64,000 nucleotides of DNA. Source: Azadirachta indica (Eukaryota; Streptophyta; Magnoliopsida; Sapindales; Meliaceae). Below the pieces are notes generated by a model. The model did not search any database and was not told the origin of the DNA. It worked only from the letters and a program-made list of their open reading frames with translations. Within the stretch, counting starts at the first letter, position 1, and every line of letters starts with the position of its first letter. The translations under genes and the position numbers were made by a program. The stretch spans positions 12,697,269 to 12,761,268 of the forward strand of contig CM040440.1 of the NCBI GenBank assembly GCA_022749755.1, given 5' to 3'. This document shows, piece after piece, positions 22,039-34,394 of the stretch.

Positions 22039-22885
22039 CTTAAAATTTGAGAAAATATAGATTTCTCTTTAAAATTGACTATTAAGTAATAATACACACA
22101 CACTCCAAATACACAAGCCAATTCTTTTTTAAAAATAAGATCATTAAATTACAGATAATATATGAATGGTACAAATCGGTCATACCTGTAGGTTTAAGAA
22201 TTATTAGAGTGATAATTTTGATTATTCAAAGTCTACTAATGGAACATATATTAACTTTTAAAGGAAAAAAAGAAAGATTTATTTGCTTTCATGAAAATGA
22301 TTTGGACACTAATTTACTCTTTGAATACATAAATTGCAATATTTTAATCGAAACTCTATTAAGCTATATAAAATTCAGAAAATAGTATTGAATAAAACAA
22401 ATTAATAGTCCCTTCTTAATTCAGTCGATTTCCTTTTTTTTTTTTTTTACTTTAAGAGTTCTTTAGATTTAATTTAGATTTATAATAACATATTTAAGAA
22501 AATAAAGATATCGGTATTCCTTTTTGAAATATTTTTTAATATTTTTCATTAGGCAATTTATCTACAAAAATAGTAGTTTGTTTTTTCTTGTGGCACCCTT
22601 TATAGTCACCAAAGAATTTTTCTTCAAAATATGATGATAAGTCACCGCTAAAACTATAATTATAAAAAATTTTGTTGATATAAATAAGAAAGGATCTAAA
22701 ATTGATAAGTACAAAGTAGAGCCAATCGTTAAATTTTAGTCGTTTTGATACTTTAAATAGATTTATTTTCTTATTAAATAATAGAAGTTTGGTAGTAAAT
22801 AATTTTAAAATAAAATTAATTTAAATGGATTTAATTTTTTATTTGAATTCCAAGATTCAAACTTTAATTTTTACGATGCTGTCAT

Positions 22886-22918
<33 letters not shown>

Positions 22919-24068
22919 GAGGACAAGTTTGGATTAAAAGTCATCCTGAATAAATTAAAGAATAAATAGCATGAAAATCATAAATTTTGAGAAAATATTT
23001 TAAAATTTAAATCTTAGTAATATTTTTAGACTCTTAACTCACCCTTCAAAATTATTGAAAATTATTTAAATAAAAATTAAAAAGTACAAAAATCTCATCA
23101 CAAAAGGTAATTAGTCAACAACACAAAATTTTAGTAACTTTCTTATAAAAGAAATGGTACCTGTATATAGGTGACTATAAAAGAAAAGCATTAATGTTCA
23201 ATTTCTTCATCACTGACTATAAGATCAAGACTTTGGTTGCTGAACTACTTTGTTGGTAAAACTTCAAGTACAATGCAATAAACTTATTTGTGATGAAACA
23301 AGACACTAAAAGTTTATTACCTTTACTATGAAGAAATTTATTATTGAAGTGCATCTTTTTAGTCAACAAATTTGGTCACTATTTAATTGTAGTTAGTGAC
23401 TAAGTGTCTATTTGCATGTGTTAAACAGAAAACACTAGTATACATAATGCTCTTTTTTAGCACTTTTTTAAGAAATTTTCAGAAATACAGCTGTTGTTTG
23501 GTTAAGAGTTATAAAAAATACTTATATTATATTTTTAATACTAAATTAGGACTTTGAGTTTGTAATTAAGAAAAAACTTTGACATAAAAAAATTGTTAAA
23601 ATAGACATTATAACATTTTTTTAAATTATTTAATACAAAAAAATTAATAATATTTTTAAAACTAAATAATGTATAAAATTAACATCATTGCAATAGTATT
23701 TTCTAATACGAACAAATGTTTAAAAAATAAAATTAACAAATTATAAAAAATAAATTGACAGTCTATAGTATCTAAATTAACTATTATATAATATTTAATA
23801 GAGACATAATAAATATCCATATATTTGTCATATTCTTATATTCTTTATTTTTAATAATAATAAATATTAAAAATAAAATTATTATTTAGTAATAATAATA
23901 TTTTTATTTGACAAAGATCTCTAAGAATAATTACTATTTGTTGTCATGATTGCTGTTAAAAAATTAAGTAAATTAATTTTGTTATAAAACTAATAATAAA
24001 TTAAATAATTTTCAAAGAAAATAATCGAAATAATCAATGAAAAGAGAAATAACCAAATTGACATGCCC
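22039..24068. repeat. 2.03-kb tandem repeat, unit 1
   Basis: First of the approximately 2.03-kb units. It includes a CA/TA microsatellite near 22886-22918, a block around TTTGGTTAAGAGTTATAAAAA near 23500, and an AT-rich end with GATCTCTAAGAATAATTACT near 23915. The same order is seen in unit 2. Confidence 0.8.
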
Positions 24069-26097
24069 CTTAAAATTTGAGAGATATACCCATATCTCTT
24101 TGAAGTTGACCAGAAAGTATATATATGTATTCCAAATACACAAGTCAATTATTTTTCAGAAACAATATCACTAAATTGTTTGTCATTTTTTAAAAAAATT
24201 TTAGATAATATATGAATGGTACAAATTGGTCATATATGTAGGTTTTAGAACTATTAGAGGAGTGACTTTGATTATTCAAAGTCTACTAATGGAAAATGTA
24301 TAGATTTCTAATCGGAGCAAAAAGGCTTTGTTTGCTTTCATGAAAATGACTAGACTCTAAATTAGTCTTTGAATACATAATTTTTAATATTTTAATCGAA
24401 ACTTTATTGAGTACTTATGTAAAATCCGCTGAATGGTATTGAATAAAGCAGACAAATGCTCCCTTATTAATTTGATCGATTTCTTTTGAGTTTAAGAGTT
24501 GTTTAAATTTAATATGGATTTATAATAACATATTTAAGAATATGAATATGTCAGTATTAGGTTTTCTAAATATATTTTTAATATTTTTTATTAGACAATT
24601 CGCCCTCAAAAATAATAGTTTCTTTTTCCTTATGGAGCTCTATATGGTCACCCAAGATTTTTTCTTAAGAATATGACGAAAAGTCACTGCTAAAACGATA
24701 ATTATAAAAAATTTTGTTAATATAAATATGGAAAGAATCTAAAACTACTGATTATAAAGTAGAGCCAATCATTAAATTTTAAATCATTTAGATATTTTAA
24801 ATATATTTATTTTCATATTCAATACTAAAAATTTGGTAGTAATTAATATTTAAATAAAATTATTTTAAAGGGATTTTTTTTATTTGAATTCTAGGATGCA
24901 ACCTCTATTTTTAAGGATGCTTTTATATATACACATATATACAGGCCAAGTATGGATTAAAAGTCATCCAAAATAAATTAAAGAATAAATAGCATGAAAA
25001 TCACGTGTTTTGAGAAAATACTTTAATATTTAAATCCTTAGTAGCATTATTAGACTCTTAACTCCCCCTTCAAATTTATCAGAAATTATTTAGATGAATA
25101 TTAAACGTACAAGATCTCGTCAAAAAAAGTTAATTAGTCAACAACACAAAATTTTGGTAACTAATTCTTATAATAGAAATGGTAACTTTATGTGTGTGAC
25201 CATAAAAGAATAGCATTAGTGTTCATATTTTTCATCACCAGCTGTGAGATAAAGACTTTGATCACTGAATTACTTTATTGGTAAAATTAGAAGGAAAATG
25301 CAATAAACTTATTTGTGATGAAACTACACACTAAAAGTTTATTATCATTACTATAAAGAAATTTATTACTAAAGTGTATCCTTTTTAGTGAATAAATTTG
25401 GTGACTATTTAGTCATAGTTAGCAACTAAATGTCTGTTTACAAGTGTTAAAGACAAAACACTAGTATACTTAATGCTTTTTTTAGCTTTTTTCTAAGCAC
25501 TTTTCAGAAAAAAAAACAAGGTACTGTTTGGTTAAGTGTTATAAAAAATACTTATATTATATTTTTAGTGCTAAATGAGGAGTTTGAATTTGTAATTAAG
25601 AAAATATTTGATATTAAAAAATTATTAAAATACACATTATAACATTTTTTTTAAGTTATGTAATATAAAAATATTACTAATATTTTTTAAAATTAAATCA
25701 TATATAATATTAATATCTATGCAATAGTATTTTCTAACAAAAATAGATATTTAAAAAATAAAAATGCAAATTATAAAAGATCGATTGACATTCCATATTA
25801 TTTAAATTAACTATTATATCATATTTAATAGAGACATAATAATATCCATGTATTAGCCATATTCTTATATTTATTATTTTTAACAATAATAAATATATTA
25901 AAAATAAAATAGTTATTTAGTTATAATAATATTTTTATTTGATAAGATCTCTAAGAATAATTACTATTTGTTGTCATGATTACTATTAAAAAATTAAGTA
26001 AATAAATTTGTTATAAAACTAATAGTAAATTAAATAATTTTCAAAGAAAATAATCAAAATAATCAATTAAAAGAGAAATAACCTAATTGACATGCCC
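24069..26097. repeat. 2.03-kb tandem repeat, unit 2
   Basis: Second unit, colinear with unit 1 over its whole length with scattered substitutions and small indels. Its last part (from 25728) is also the first part of the 3.06-kb duplication. Confidence 0.8.
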
Positions 26098-26144
26098 CTT
26101 AAAATTTGAGAAAATCATATATCTCTTCAAAGTTCACTAGAAAG

Positions 26145-26207
<63 letters not shown>
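26145..26207. repeat. (TA)n microsatellite with TG interruptions
   Basis: A long TA tract broken by two TG steps. The open frame across it is an Ile/Tyr repeat with no coding meaning. The duplicate tract at about 29210-29232 is much shorter. Confidence 0.92.
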
Positions 26208-28355
26208 TCCAAACACACAAGTCAATTCTTTTCCAAAGACAAGGTCACTAAATTTTTTGTCATTTCAAAAAAAATTGTAGATAATATATGAATGGCACAA
26301 ATTGGTCATATATGTAGGTTTCATAACTATTAGGGTAGTGACTTTGATTATTCAAATTCTACTAATGGAACGTGTATGAATTTGTAATTGGAAAAAAAAA
26401 GTTTTGTTTGCCTTCATGAAAATGATTGCACTCTAATTTAGTTTTTGAATACTTAATTTTTAACATTTTAATTAGAATTCTATTGAGTTGTACAAAATTC
26501 ACTCAATGGTATTGAATAAAACAGATAAATACTCCCTTGTTAATTTAATCAATTTTTTTTTTTTGAGTTTAAGGGTCGTTTAGATTTAATCTCAATTTAT
26601 AATAACATATTTAAGAAAATGAATATGTTCGTATTACTTTTTCTAAATATTTTTCATTAAATAATTTATCTACAAAAATAGTAGTTTCTTTCTTATGGCA
26701 GTCTATATGGTCATCCGAGAACTTTTCTTAAGAATATGATGAAAAGTCAATACTAAAATGACAGTTATAAAAAATTTTGTCGATATAAATATGGAAGGGA
26801 TCTAAAACTGCTGATTATGAAGTAGGGCCAATCGCTAAATTTTTATCATTTGAATATTTTAAATAGATTTATTTTCTTATTCAATATAAAAAATTTGGTA
26901 GTAATTAATATTTAAATAAAATTATTTTAAATGAATTTATTTTTTAATTCGAATTCTAGGATGCAACCTTTAATTTTTAGGATGTTTTTATACATACATA
27001 TATGTACAAACCAAGTTTGGATTAAAAGTCATCTTAAATAAATTAAAGAATAAATAGTCTGAAAATCACAAGTTTTGAGAAAATACTTTAATAGTTAAAT
27101 CCTTAGTAGCATTATTAGACTCTTAACTCACACTTTAAATTTATCAAAAATTATTAGATGAAAATTAAACGTACAAGATTTTGTCACAAAAAGGTAATTA
27201 GTCAACAACACAATTTTGGTAACTAATTCTTATAAAAGAAATGGTAACAATGGAAAAAGTCTACTTTCTGGTTCCTTTTACATCTTTTTTTGTTCAGATT
27301 TCATGGAATGCTGTTTTTAATATAATTTTAATCAGATATAACTTTAAGATTTGTATAGGTCATATTTTAATGGGCTTTCTTATTGTTACATTAAGGAGTT
27401 CTTTTATTGGGCTTATTTAGTTTCTACCTACGAATGCATCGGGCGGTTCAATTTTAACTAATTTTGTTTTTATGCTTTTGAGGCATTAATGGGTCAATTG
27501 AAAGAGATGAATGGACTAAGAGTCCAGAGAATCCCATACGATAGGAACCTAGGATACAAGCTCAACGTATATATAGTGAAATTAAAATAATTAATTAAAA
27601 GAATTATATCTCAATTTTACCGCAGCATATTACAAGAATTTTTTAGGTCCTTATAATTTTTTTATAATAAATTATATATATATAATAATAAAATTATCAT
27701 ACAGAATATGATTAAGAATATTAATAACCACCAACAAATTATAATGTCCTATAAACATATCTAATAGAGTTACACAAAAATACAAACTCTCTGCACAATA
27801 ATTATCTTTATCTAGAGTTTCACAAAAACACAAACTTTACATTAATAGGGTTATATATACACAAATACAAACTCTATAAATTAAAAATAATTATATGTAA
27901 TTAAAACCATAAACCATTCAATACTAATCAGATACCATAATGTAGTAAGCATTAAGCCAAATAAAAATATTTTAATGGCATTCAAATTCCTTACACATTG
28001 TTATATTAAATTATCTAATATTGTTATAAATTAATGCAAACAAATCACAATCAACTCGCGTAAGCGTATTCCAAAATCCAAAACGGGTCAACAAATAAAT
28101 CAAAACAAATTAAACAGTTGCAACCCATTAATTTATATTAATTTAAAGTAAAATACTTTTGCAGTATTTAGAAAGAAAAAGATGGACTTCTCTGTAATAG
28201 GGTACAAATTAATTATTATACACAACAGAACCTTCCATATGCATCAAGCATCGATCGGCTCAAAACCTACCAGCCCTGAAAGTCTTGGAATCAAGCTAAT
28301 AAAAACCCATCAGGACATCAAAACTTGATGTTGAGGAAATTAATAAGTATCTTTT

Positions 28356-28418
28356 TCAGAGATTGCTTTTCTCCAATGTGAGGTTCATCTCAGCTTCGGA
28401 AGATGCAGCTACTACAAA
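28356..28418 (-). other. Short coding-like stretch, copy 1
   Basis: On the minus strand FVVAASSEAEMNLTLEKSNL ends in TGA, preceded by a GTAG word that could be a splice acceptor. The composition looks like protein, unlike the flanking AT-rich DNA. An identical stretch lies at 31378-31440. It may be a second exon of the gene whose first exon is at 31727-32050, but a splice in the same frame could not be shown and I do not recognise the protein. Confidence 0.25.
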
Positions 28419-28788
28419 CGTGTATAATGTAATCTTTCCCAAAGAGAGCCATTTTTAGAGGTGAACTTAATTTAAACGTGTATAAAAGATTTATTTTCTG
28501 TATCTATTGTATAATATACTGTATTATTAATTCACTTCGCCAATCTTTCTCTTAGAATATTCTTAATGATTATGTTTGAATACTGGGAAAGAATGGTTAT
28601 AAATATATAGGTATTCACAGTTATGATCCATCATCAAATTTATATTGTAAATATTAAAGAACTTAGATAATTATACGCCAGAAAGAAAGAAAGAAAGAAG
28701 AAAAAGTACTAATTAACTTGCTCAGGATTGGCCGAAGCATCATTCGATCGGCGGCAGCGGTGGAGTAGCAGTGACGGTGAAAGCGTAG

Positions 28789-31700
28789 TATTTTCTAACA
28801 AAAATAGATATTTAAAAACTAAAAATGCAAATTATAAAAGATCGATTGACATTCCATATTATTTAAATTAACTATTATATCATATTTAATAGAGACATAA
28901 TAAATATCCATGTATTAGTCAAATTCTTATATTTATTATTTTTAATAATAATAAATATATTAAAAATAAAATAGATATTTAGTTATAATAATATTTTTAT
29001 TTGATAAAGATCTCTAAGAATAATTACTATTTGTTGTCATGATTACTATTAAAAAATTAAGTAAATAAATTTGTTATAAAACTAATAGTAAATTAAATAA
29101 TTTTCAAAGAAAATAATCAAAATAATCAATTAAAAGAGAAATAACCTAATTGCCATGCCCCTTAAAATTTGAGAAAATACAAATATCTCTTCAAAGTTCA
29201 CTAGAAAGTATATATATATATATATATATATATTCCAAACACACAAGTCAATTCTTTTCTAGAGACAAGGTCACTAAATCTTTTGTCATTTAAAAAAAAA
29301 TTGTAGATAATATATGAATGGCACAAATTGGTCATATATGTAGGTTTCATAACTATTAGAGTAGTGATTTTGATTATTCAAATTCTACTAATGGAACGTG
29401 TATGAATTTGTAATTGGAAAAAAAAGTTTTGTTTGCCTTCATGAAAATGATTGCACTCTAATTTAGTTTTTGAATACTTAATTTTTAACATTTTAATTAG
29501 AATTCTATTGAGTTGTATAAAATTCACTCAATGGTATTGAATAAAACAGATAAATACTCCCTTGTTAATTTAATCAATTTTTTTTTTGAGTTTAAGGGTC
29601 GTTTAGATTTAATCTCAATTTATAATAACATATTTAAGAAAATGAATATGTCCGTATTACTTTTTCTAAATATTTTTCATTGAACAATTTATCTACAAAA
29701 ATATTAGTTTCTTTCTTATGGCGATTTATATGGTCATCCGAGAACTTTTCTTAAGAATATGATGAAAAGTCAATACTAAAATGACAGTTATAAAAAATTT
29801 TGTCGATATAAATATAGAAGGGATCTAAAACTGCTGATTATGAAGTAGAGCCAATCGTTAAATTTTCATCATTTGAATATTTTAAATAGATTTATTTTGT
29901 TATTCAATATAAAAAATTTGGTAGTAATTAATATTTAAATAAAATTATTTTAAATGAATTTATTTTTTAATTCGAATTCTAGGATGCAACCTTTAATTTT
30001 TAGGATGTTTTTATACATACATATATGTACAAACCAAGTTTGGATTAAAAGTCATCTTAAATAAATTAAAGAATAAATAGTCTGAAAATCACAAGTTTTG
30101 AGAAAATACTTTAATAGTTAAATCCTTAGTAGCATTATTAGACTCTTAACTCACACTTCAAATTTATCAAAAATTATTAGATGAAAATTAAACGTATAAG
30201 ATTTTGTCACAAAAAGGTAATTAGTCAACAATCAATTTTGGTAACTAATTCTTAGAAAAGAAATGGTAACAATGGAAAAAGTCTACTTTCTTATTCCTTT
30301 TACATCTTCTTTTGTTTAGATTTCATGTAATGCTATTTTTTAATATAATTTTAATCAGATATAACTTTAAGATTTGTATAGGTCATATTTTAATGGGCTT
30401 TCTTATTGTTACATTAAGGAGTTCTTTTATTGGGCTTATTTTTAGTTTCTACCTACGAATGCATCGGGCGGTTCAATTTTAACTAATTTTGTTTTTATGC
30501 TTTTGAGGCATTAATGGGTCAATTGAAAGAGATGAATGGACTAAGAGTCCAGAGAATCCCATACGATAGGAACCTAGGATACAAGCTCAACGTATATATA
30601 GTGAAATTAAAATAATTAATTAAAAGAATTATATCTCAATTTTACCGCAGCATATTACAAGAATTTTTTAGGTCCTTATAATTTTTTTATAATAAATTAT
30701 ATATATAATAATAAAATTATCATACAGAATATGATTAAGAATATTAATAACCACCAACAAATTATAATGTCCTATAAACATATCTAATAGAGTTACACAA
30801 AAATACAAACTCTCTGCACAATAATTATCTTTATCTAGAGTTTCACAAAAACACAAACTTTACATTAATAGGGTTATATATACACAAATACAAACTCTAT
30901 AAATTAAAAATAATTATATGTAATTAAAACCATAAACCATTCAATACTAATCAGATACCATAACGTAGTAAGCATTAAGCCAAATAAAAATATTTTAATG
31001 GCATTCAAATTCCTTACACATTGTTATATTAAAGTATCTAATATTGTTATAAATTAATGCAAACAAATCACAATCAACTCGCGTAAGCGTATTCCAAATC
31101 CAAAACGGGTCAACAAATAAATCAAAACAAATTAAACAGTTGCAACCCATTAATTTATATTAATTTAAAGTAAAATACTTTTGCAGTATTTAGAAAGAAA
31201 AAGATGGACTTCTCTGTAATAGGGTACAAATTAATTATTATACACAACAGAACCTTCCATATGCATCAAGCATCGATCGGCTCAAAGCCTACCAGCCCTG
31301 AAAGTCTTGGAATCAAGCTAATAAAAACCCATCAGGACATCAAAACTTGATGTTGAGGAAATTAATAAGTATCTTTTTCAGAGATTGCTTTTCTCCAATG
31401 TGAGGTTCATCTCAGCTTCGGAAGATGCAGCTACTACAAACGTGTATAATGTAATCTTTCCCAAAGAGAGCCATTTTTAGAGGTGAACTTAATTTAAACG
31501 TGTATAGAAGATTTAGTTTCTGTATCTATTGTATAATATACTGTATTATTAATTCACTTCGCCAATCTTTCTCTTAGAATATTCTTAATGATTATGTTTG
31601 AATACTGGGAAAGAATGGTTATAAATATATAGGTATTCACAGTTAGGATCCATCATCAAATTTATATTGTAAATATTAAAGAATTTAGATAATTATACGC

Positions 31701-31806
31701 CAGAAAGAAAGAAAGAAGAAAAAGTACTAATTAACTTGCTCAGGATTGGCCGAAGCGTCATTCGATCGGCGGCAGCGGTGGAGTAGCAGTGATGGTGAAA
31801 GCGTAG
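28789..31806. repeat. 3.06-kb direct duplication, copy 2
   Basis: Copy 2 is colinear with 25728-28788 and ends with GGTGAAAGCGTAG at 31806. From there the sequence continues into the intact upstream part of the exon, which copy 1 lacks. This shows that copy 2 keeps the original right-hand flank. A short TAG word is shared at the junction. Confidence 0.88.
31378..31440 (-). other. Short coding-like stretch, copy 2
   Basis: Same 20-residue stretch as at 28356-28418, lying about 300 bp downstream (minus strand) of the candidate exon at 31727-32050. That distance would suit a normal plant intron. The function is unknown. Confidence 0.28.
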
Positions 31807-32050
31807 CGGCGGGCGGGCAAGGCCTAGAGTTCTTGGGCCGGAGGCGAAGAAGGAAGGGGATGTTGGAGAATTGGAGCGTTGTTGCGGTTAGGTTTGTTGG
31901 GCGTTGTCTTGTGGTTGATTCGGAGAAATGGCGTTTCTTTTTGTTTCGTTTCCTTTGTGGAAAAACCAGAAGAGCAGAAACGACTTCTTTCGCTGCCAAT
32001 GAACCGGAAGAAAACCACGCCCAAGAAACCACACCGCAGTAATACCCCAT
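31727..32050 (-). CDS. First exon of an unidentified nuclear gene
   Basis: A minus-strand open frame of 107 residues starts at an ATG at 32050 (MGYYCGVVSWAWFSS). It stands out by its high GC content against the AT-rich surroundings, and behind it lie a pyrimidine-rich leader and a TATA-like box. The peptide is rich in Ser, Arg, Leu and Pro with almost no acidic residues at first, as in organelle transit peptides. Another frame in the same stretch reads LRFHHHCYSTAAADRM, which also resembles a mitochondrial presequence, so the true frame is uncertain. A possible donor (CAA/GTTAAT) lies at its end. No family is recognised. Partial copies are at 28719-28788 (3' end) and 48781-48908 (5' end). Confidence 0.42.
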   Translation of the reverse strand: MGYYCGVVSWAWFSSGSLAAKEVVSALLVFPQRKRNKKKRHFSESTTRQRPTNLTATTLQFSNIPFLLRLRPKNSRPCPPAATLSPSLLLHRCRRSNDASANPEQVN

Positions 32051-32069
32051 TCTTTAACCTCCTGCAATG

Positions 32070-32168
32070 CGATTATTAAGAAGAAGAGAAGAAGAAGATA
32101 ATAGAATTAGAATGAACGCCTTTTGAATGTGTTAGCTAAGCTTCCGCTTTTGCTTATATATTTATATA
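32070..32168 (-). promoter_or_regulatory. Candidate core promoter and CT-rich leader
   Basis: Reading the minus strand, a TATATAAATA box near 32157-32168 is followed about 50-90 bp later by a TTC/CTT-rich leader (complement of 32070-32105) and then the ATG at 32050. TATA box plus pyrimidine-rich leader is a common arrangement in plant genes. The same promoter is duplicated near 48935-49025. Confidence 0.5.
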
Positions 32169-32169
32169 G

Positions 32170-33285
32170 AAAGAGATAATGGAGGTAATTGGGAGTTTGC
32201 TTTGAAATCAACTACTGGTTTGTTTACTGATCATGCCTAGCTATCCTATTATAGTGTAATTTGTTTTCCAACTAAATTAACAGACATTGGGAAACCAGTG
32301 TTTTTATTTGCTTTTAAGAAACCAAATTTCTATGAAAACGCATTACGTACACACTACCTTCACAAAATTAATCAAGCACCATGATTAATTAGGTTATGTT
32401 AACTTTTCCATTAAATAAAAAGTCAAAATTTTCCCTTTTTAATCTAAAAATTCTTAACTTATTTAATTAAATTTTTACCACGACTGGTACCACCTCTAGC
32501 TTGAAAGTCTACCAAAAGATTCACTATATCTCTAATGACATGATTCTCAAAGTCCTTGAGCCCAAAGATTTTCTGAGTTGTGGTAGGGTTGATGATGATA
32601 GCTCTTCATGATTAATTATTCCATCTAGAGCTTAGGCTATCCTTCCAAGAGTACTTTGCTACTCTTTTCCACCACTTTAATTAGAAATACCCCATATCAT
32701 TGAACCTCAATAATTATTGGATCTGGACTGGATTTTTTGTTATTTGGTCCAGAGCAGATAACTCATCTCCTACTATAAATGAGATCAAATCCATGTACTT
32801 GATCAAGAAGAACCCAAAATCTAACCTTGGCTTTTATTACCTTTAGTCCAGATCTACGTTGGTGAAATTAATGATTGACAATTGATCGTGAAATAAGAGC
32901 CGGAAGCGCAAATGGTTAATTGTAATTCATACTCCACCAGTAGTTTGTGATTTATACAATAGAGCTCATTATAGTATTGATGCCAAGTTGAAAATCCTTT
33001 CGATCTAGTATAATGAGAGCAAGTCCAGTATGTTGAAAATTACTATCGACAGCAGAACAATCTTTTCTCCAACATTTTTAACCAAGGATAGCAGAACAAT
33101 CTTTTCTCTAACATTTTTAACCAAGGATAGCGCAATCATCCAAACTTTTCTTTGAGAAACAATTAGAATATTGCATAGCCTCCTTCTAGTTATCAAGCCC
33201 AAGAGAATAAGATATCTTAAGAAGATGCTCTTGCATAATTTACAGTAAAGATTGAAACAAATTTTCAAAATCAAGAGAAGAAGAT
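32170..33285. other. Non-coding part of copy A
   Basis: No gene is recognised. It probably comprises upstream sequence of the unidentified minus-strand gene, followed by the 5' region of a plus-strand gypsy relic whose gag starts at about 33290. A 39-bp tandem repeat lies at 33051-33128. Confidence 0.45.
33051..33128. repeat. 39-bp tandem duplication, copy A only
   Basis: Two head-to-tail 39-bp units starting AGCAGAACAATC at 33051 and 33090, differing by one base. Copy B has a single unit near 49907-49945, so this arose in copy A after the 16-kb duplication or was lost from B. Confidence 0.85.
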
Positions 33286-33289
33286 ATCT

Positions 33290-33490
33290 ATGGAAAATGC
33301 TCTTGCACAATATACGAACATTTTACTTACCTCGAAACACGACCGTTTGAAAGTCAAAGTGGAGGGATTGAAGCATTTTGATGAGGCAAGGGATGTCAAG
33401 GATTTAAAGAACTTTTTATGGGATATGGAGCAATGTTTCAAGGTTGTTAAGGTACTAGACAATGAATGGGTTTATTTCACTAGCATGTAT
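33290..33490 (+). pseudogene. Gypsy gag fragment, copy A
   Basis: The plus-strand frame from an ATG at 33290 reads HDRLKVKVEGLKHFDEARD, then VKDLKNFLWDMEQCFK, then a TSMY end. This is the start of the gag capsid region of a plant Ty3/gypsy element (compare the family motif KELENFLWDMEQ). It is cut at 33490 by insertion of a Tat/Athila LTR. The element is in the opposite orientation to the Athila that interrupts it. Its remainder is not in the window. Confidence 0.72.
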
Positions 33491-33585
33491 TGTTACAACT
33501 TTTATATTATAATACCCAAATGTAAGTTGTTTCAAGTAATAAACATTTAGAAGTCCAAGTGTTAGTCCATAGGGAATTCGTTATA

Positions 33586-33667
33586 GGGAAATTTTCAACA
33601 GTTACCACTGTTTACAAGAGATTTTTTAAAATGACCATTGTACAAAATAATTTTAAAAATGACCACG
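33586..33667 (+). repeat. Left terminal inverted repeat, Mutator-like element A
   Basis: Begins GGGAAATTTTCAAC. The word AATGACCA(C/T) occurs three times within it at roughly 30-bp spacing. It pairs with 41800-41881 read on the other strand. Confidence 0.82.
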
Positions 33668-34394
33668 AGTTTTTTTGGGACCATTTTACTCCTGTGACCC
33701 AAATTTTCGAAACTCTTTTTTTTTCTCTCCACTCTCTTCTTCCTTCTTCCTTTCTTGCCTAACTTTATTTACCATCCACAGTTTCTATCAGGGCTTGTTT
33801 ACTGTATTTTGTAGAATTAGTTTACTTCGGTTTCCTATTTATGAAATCAACTCCATTTGATTCGAAGAAAATCACAAGTTTATAGAAGAGAGAATTAGGT
33901 GAGTATTTGGAAAATAGTTTGAAATAAATACCAAATACATGTGACACTTTTTTTGAAAATTTGTGCACAATCAGTGAATGTAATGCAAGAAATAGTGAAA
34001 AGAAGTGTGTATTGGAAATATTGAGTGTGTTTGGTGTAATGGTTAAACGAATAATGGAAAAAATGGGGAAGAATGCCTTGTGTAAGACTTTTAATCACAT
34101 AAGAGAGAAATCAAATGTAGTAAGTTTCGACCATGGGTAAAATTTTGCCCATGCTTAAAACTTAGTACTTTCGATTTCTCTCCTTTGTGATTGAAAGTAA
34201 GTTTCGAGCACAGGCGATTTTTGCTCTGCTCTATATTTATCATCCACCAAGTGGTGGAACTTAAGAGATTTTTTTTTAGTTTTGTATATAATCTATATGT
34301 TATCATTTATAAGAATATTTGAATTTAGTTTTGTAGCACAATGTTTAGATTTAGTGTAGGCATGGTTGAGTTAATAACGATTGTTTCTATGAAT

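Larger units (their letters stand above)
25728..28788. repeat. 3.06-kb direct duplication, copy 1
   Basis: Copy 1 begins at TATTTTCTAACAAAAATAG and ends GGTGAAAGCGTAG, where copy 2 begins with the same TATTTTCTAAC word. The two copies are very alike, including the long TA run (26145-26207 in this copy, shorter in copy 2). Its last about 70 bp correspond to the end of the minus-strand exon annotated at 31727-32050. Confidence 0.88.
21000..31806. repeat. Gene-free zone of tandem and nested repeats
   Basis: The landmark CTTAAAATTTGAG with its surroundings recurs at 22039, 24069, 26098 and 29161, giving steps of 2030, 2029 and 3063 bp. Units 1 and 2 are about 2.03 kb. Unit 3 keeps about 1.15 kb of the unit and then continues with unrelated sequence (27250-28788). 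The fourth is part of a 3.06-kb duplication of the third. A weaker copy of part of the unit lies before the first (compare 21541-21760 with 22490-22700). No coding domain is seen. The unit is not one I can assign to a transposon family. Confidence 0.8.

Noticed and set aside
26106..26291. Open frame of 61 residues rich in Ile and Tyr
   Set aside because: It is the translation of a TA microsatellite, with no coding character.
22039..30270. Regular repeats considered as a CRISPR-like or centromeric array
   Set aside because: Units are about 2 kb, diverged, few in number and in plant nuclear DNA. Neither a CRISPR nor a typical plant centromere satellite (about 150-180 bp units) fits.
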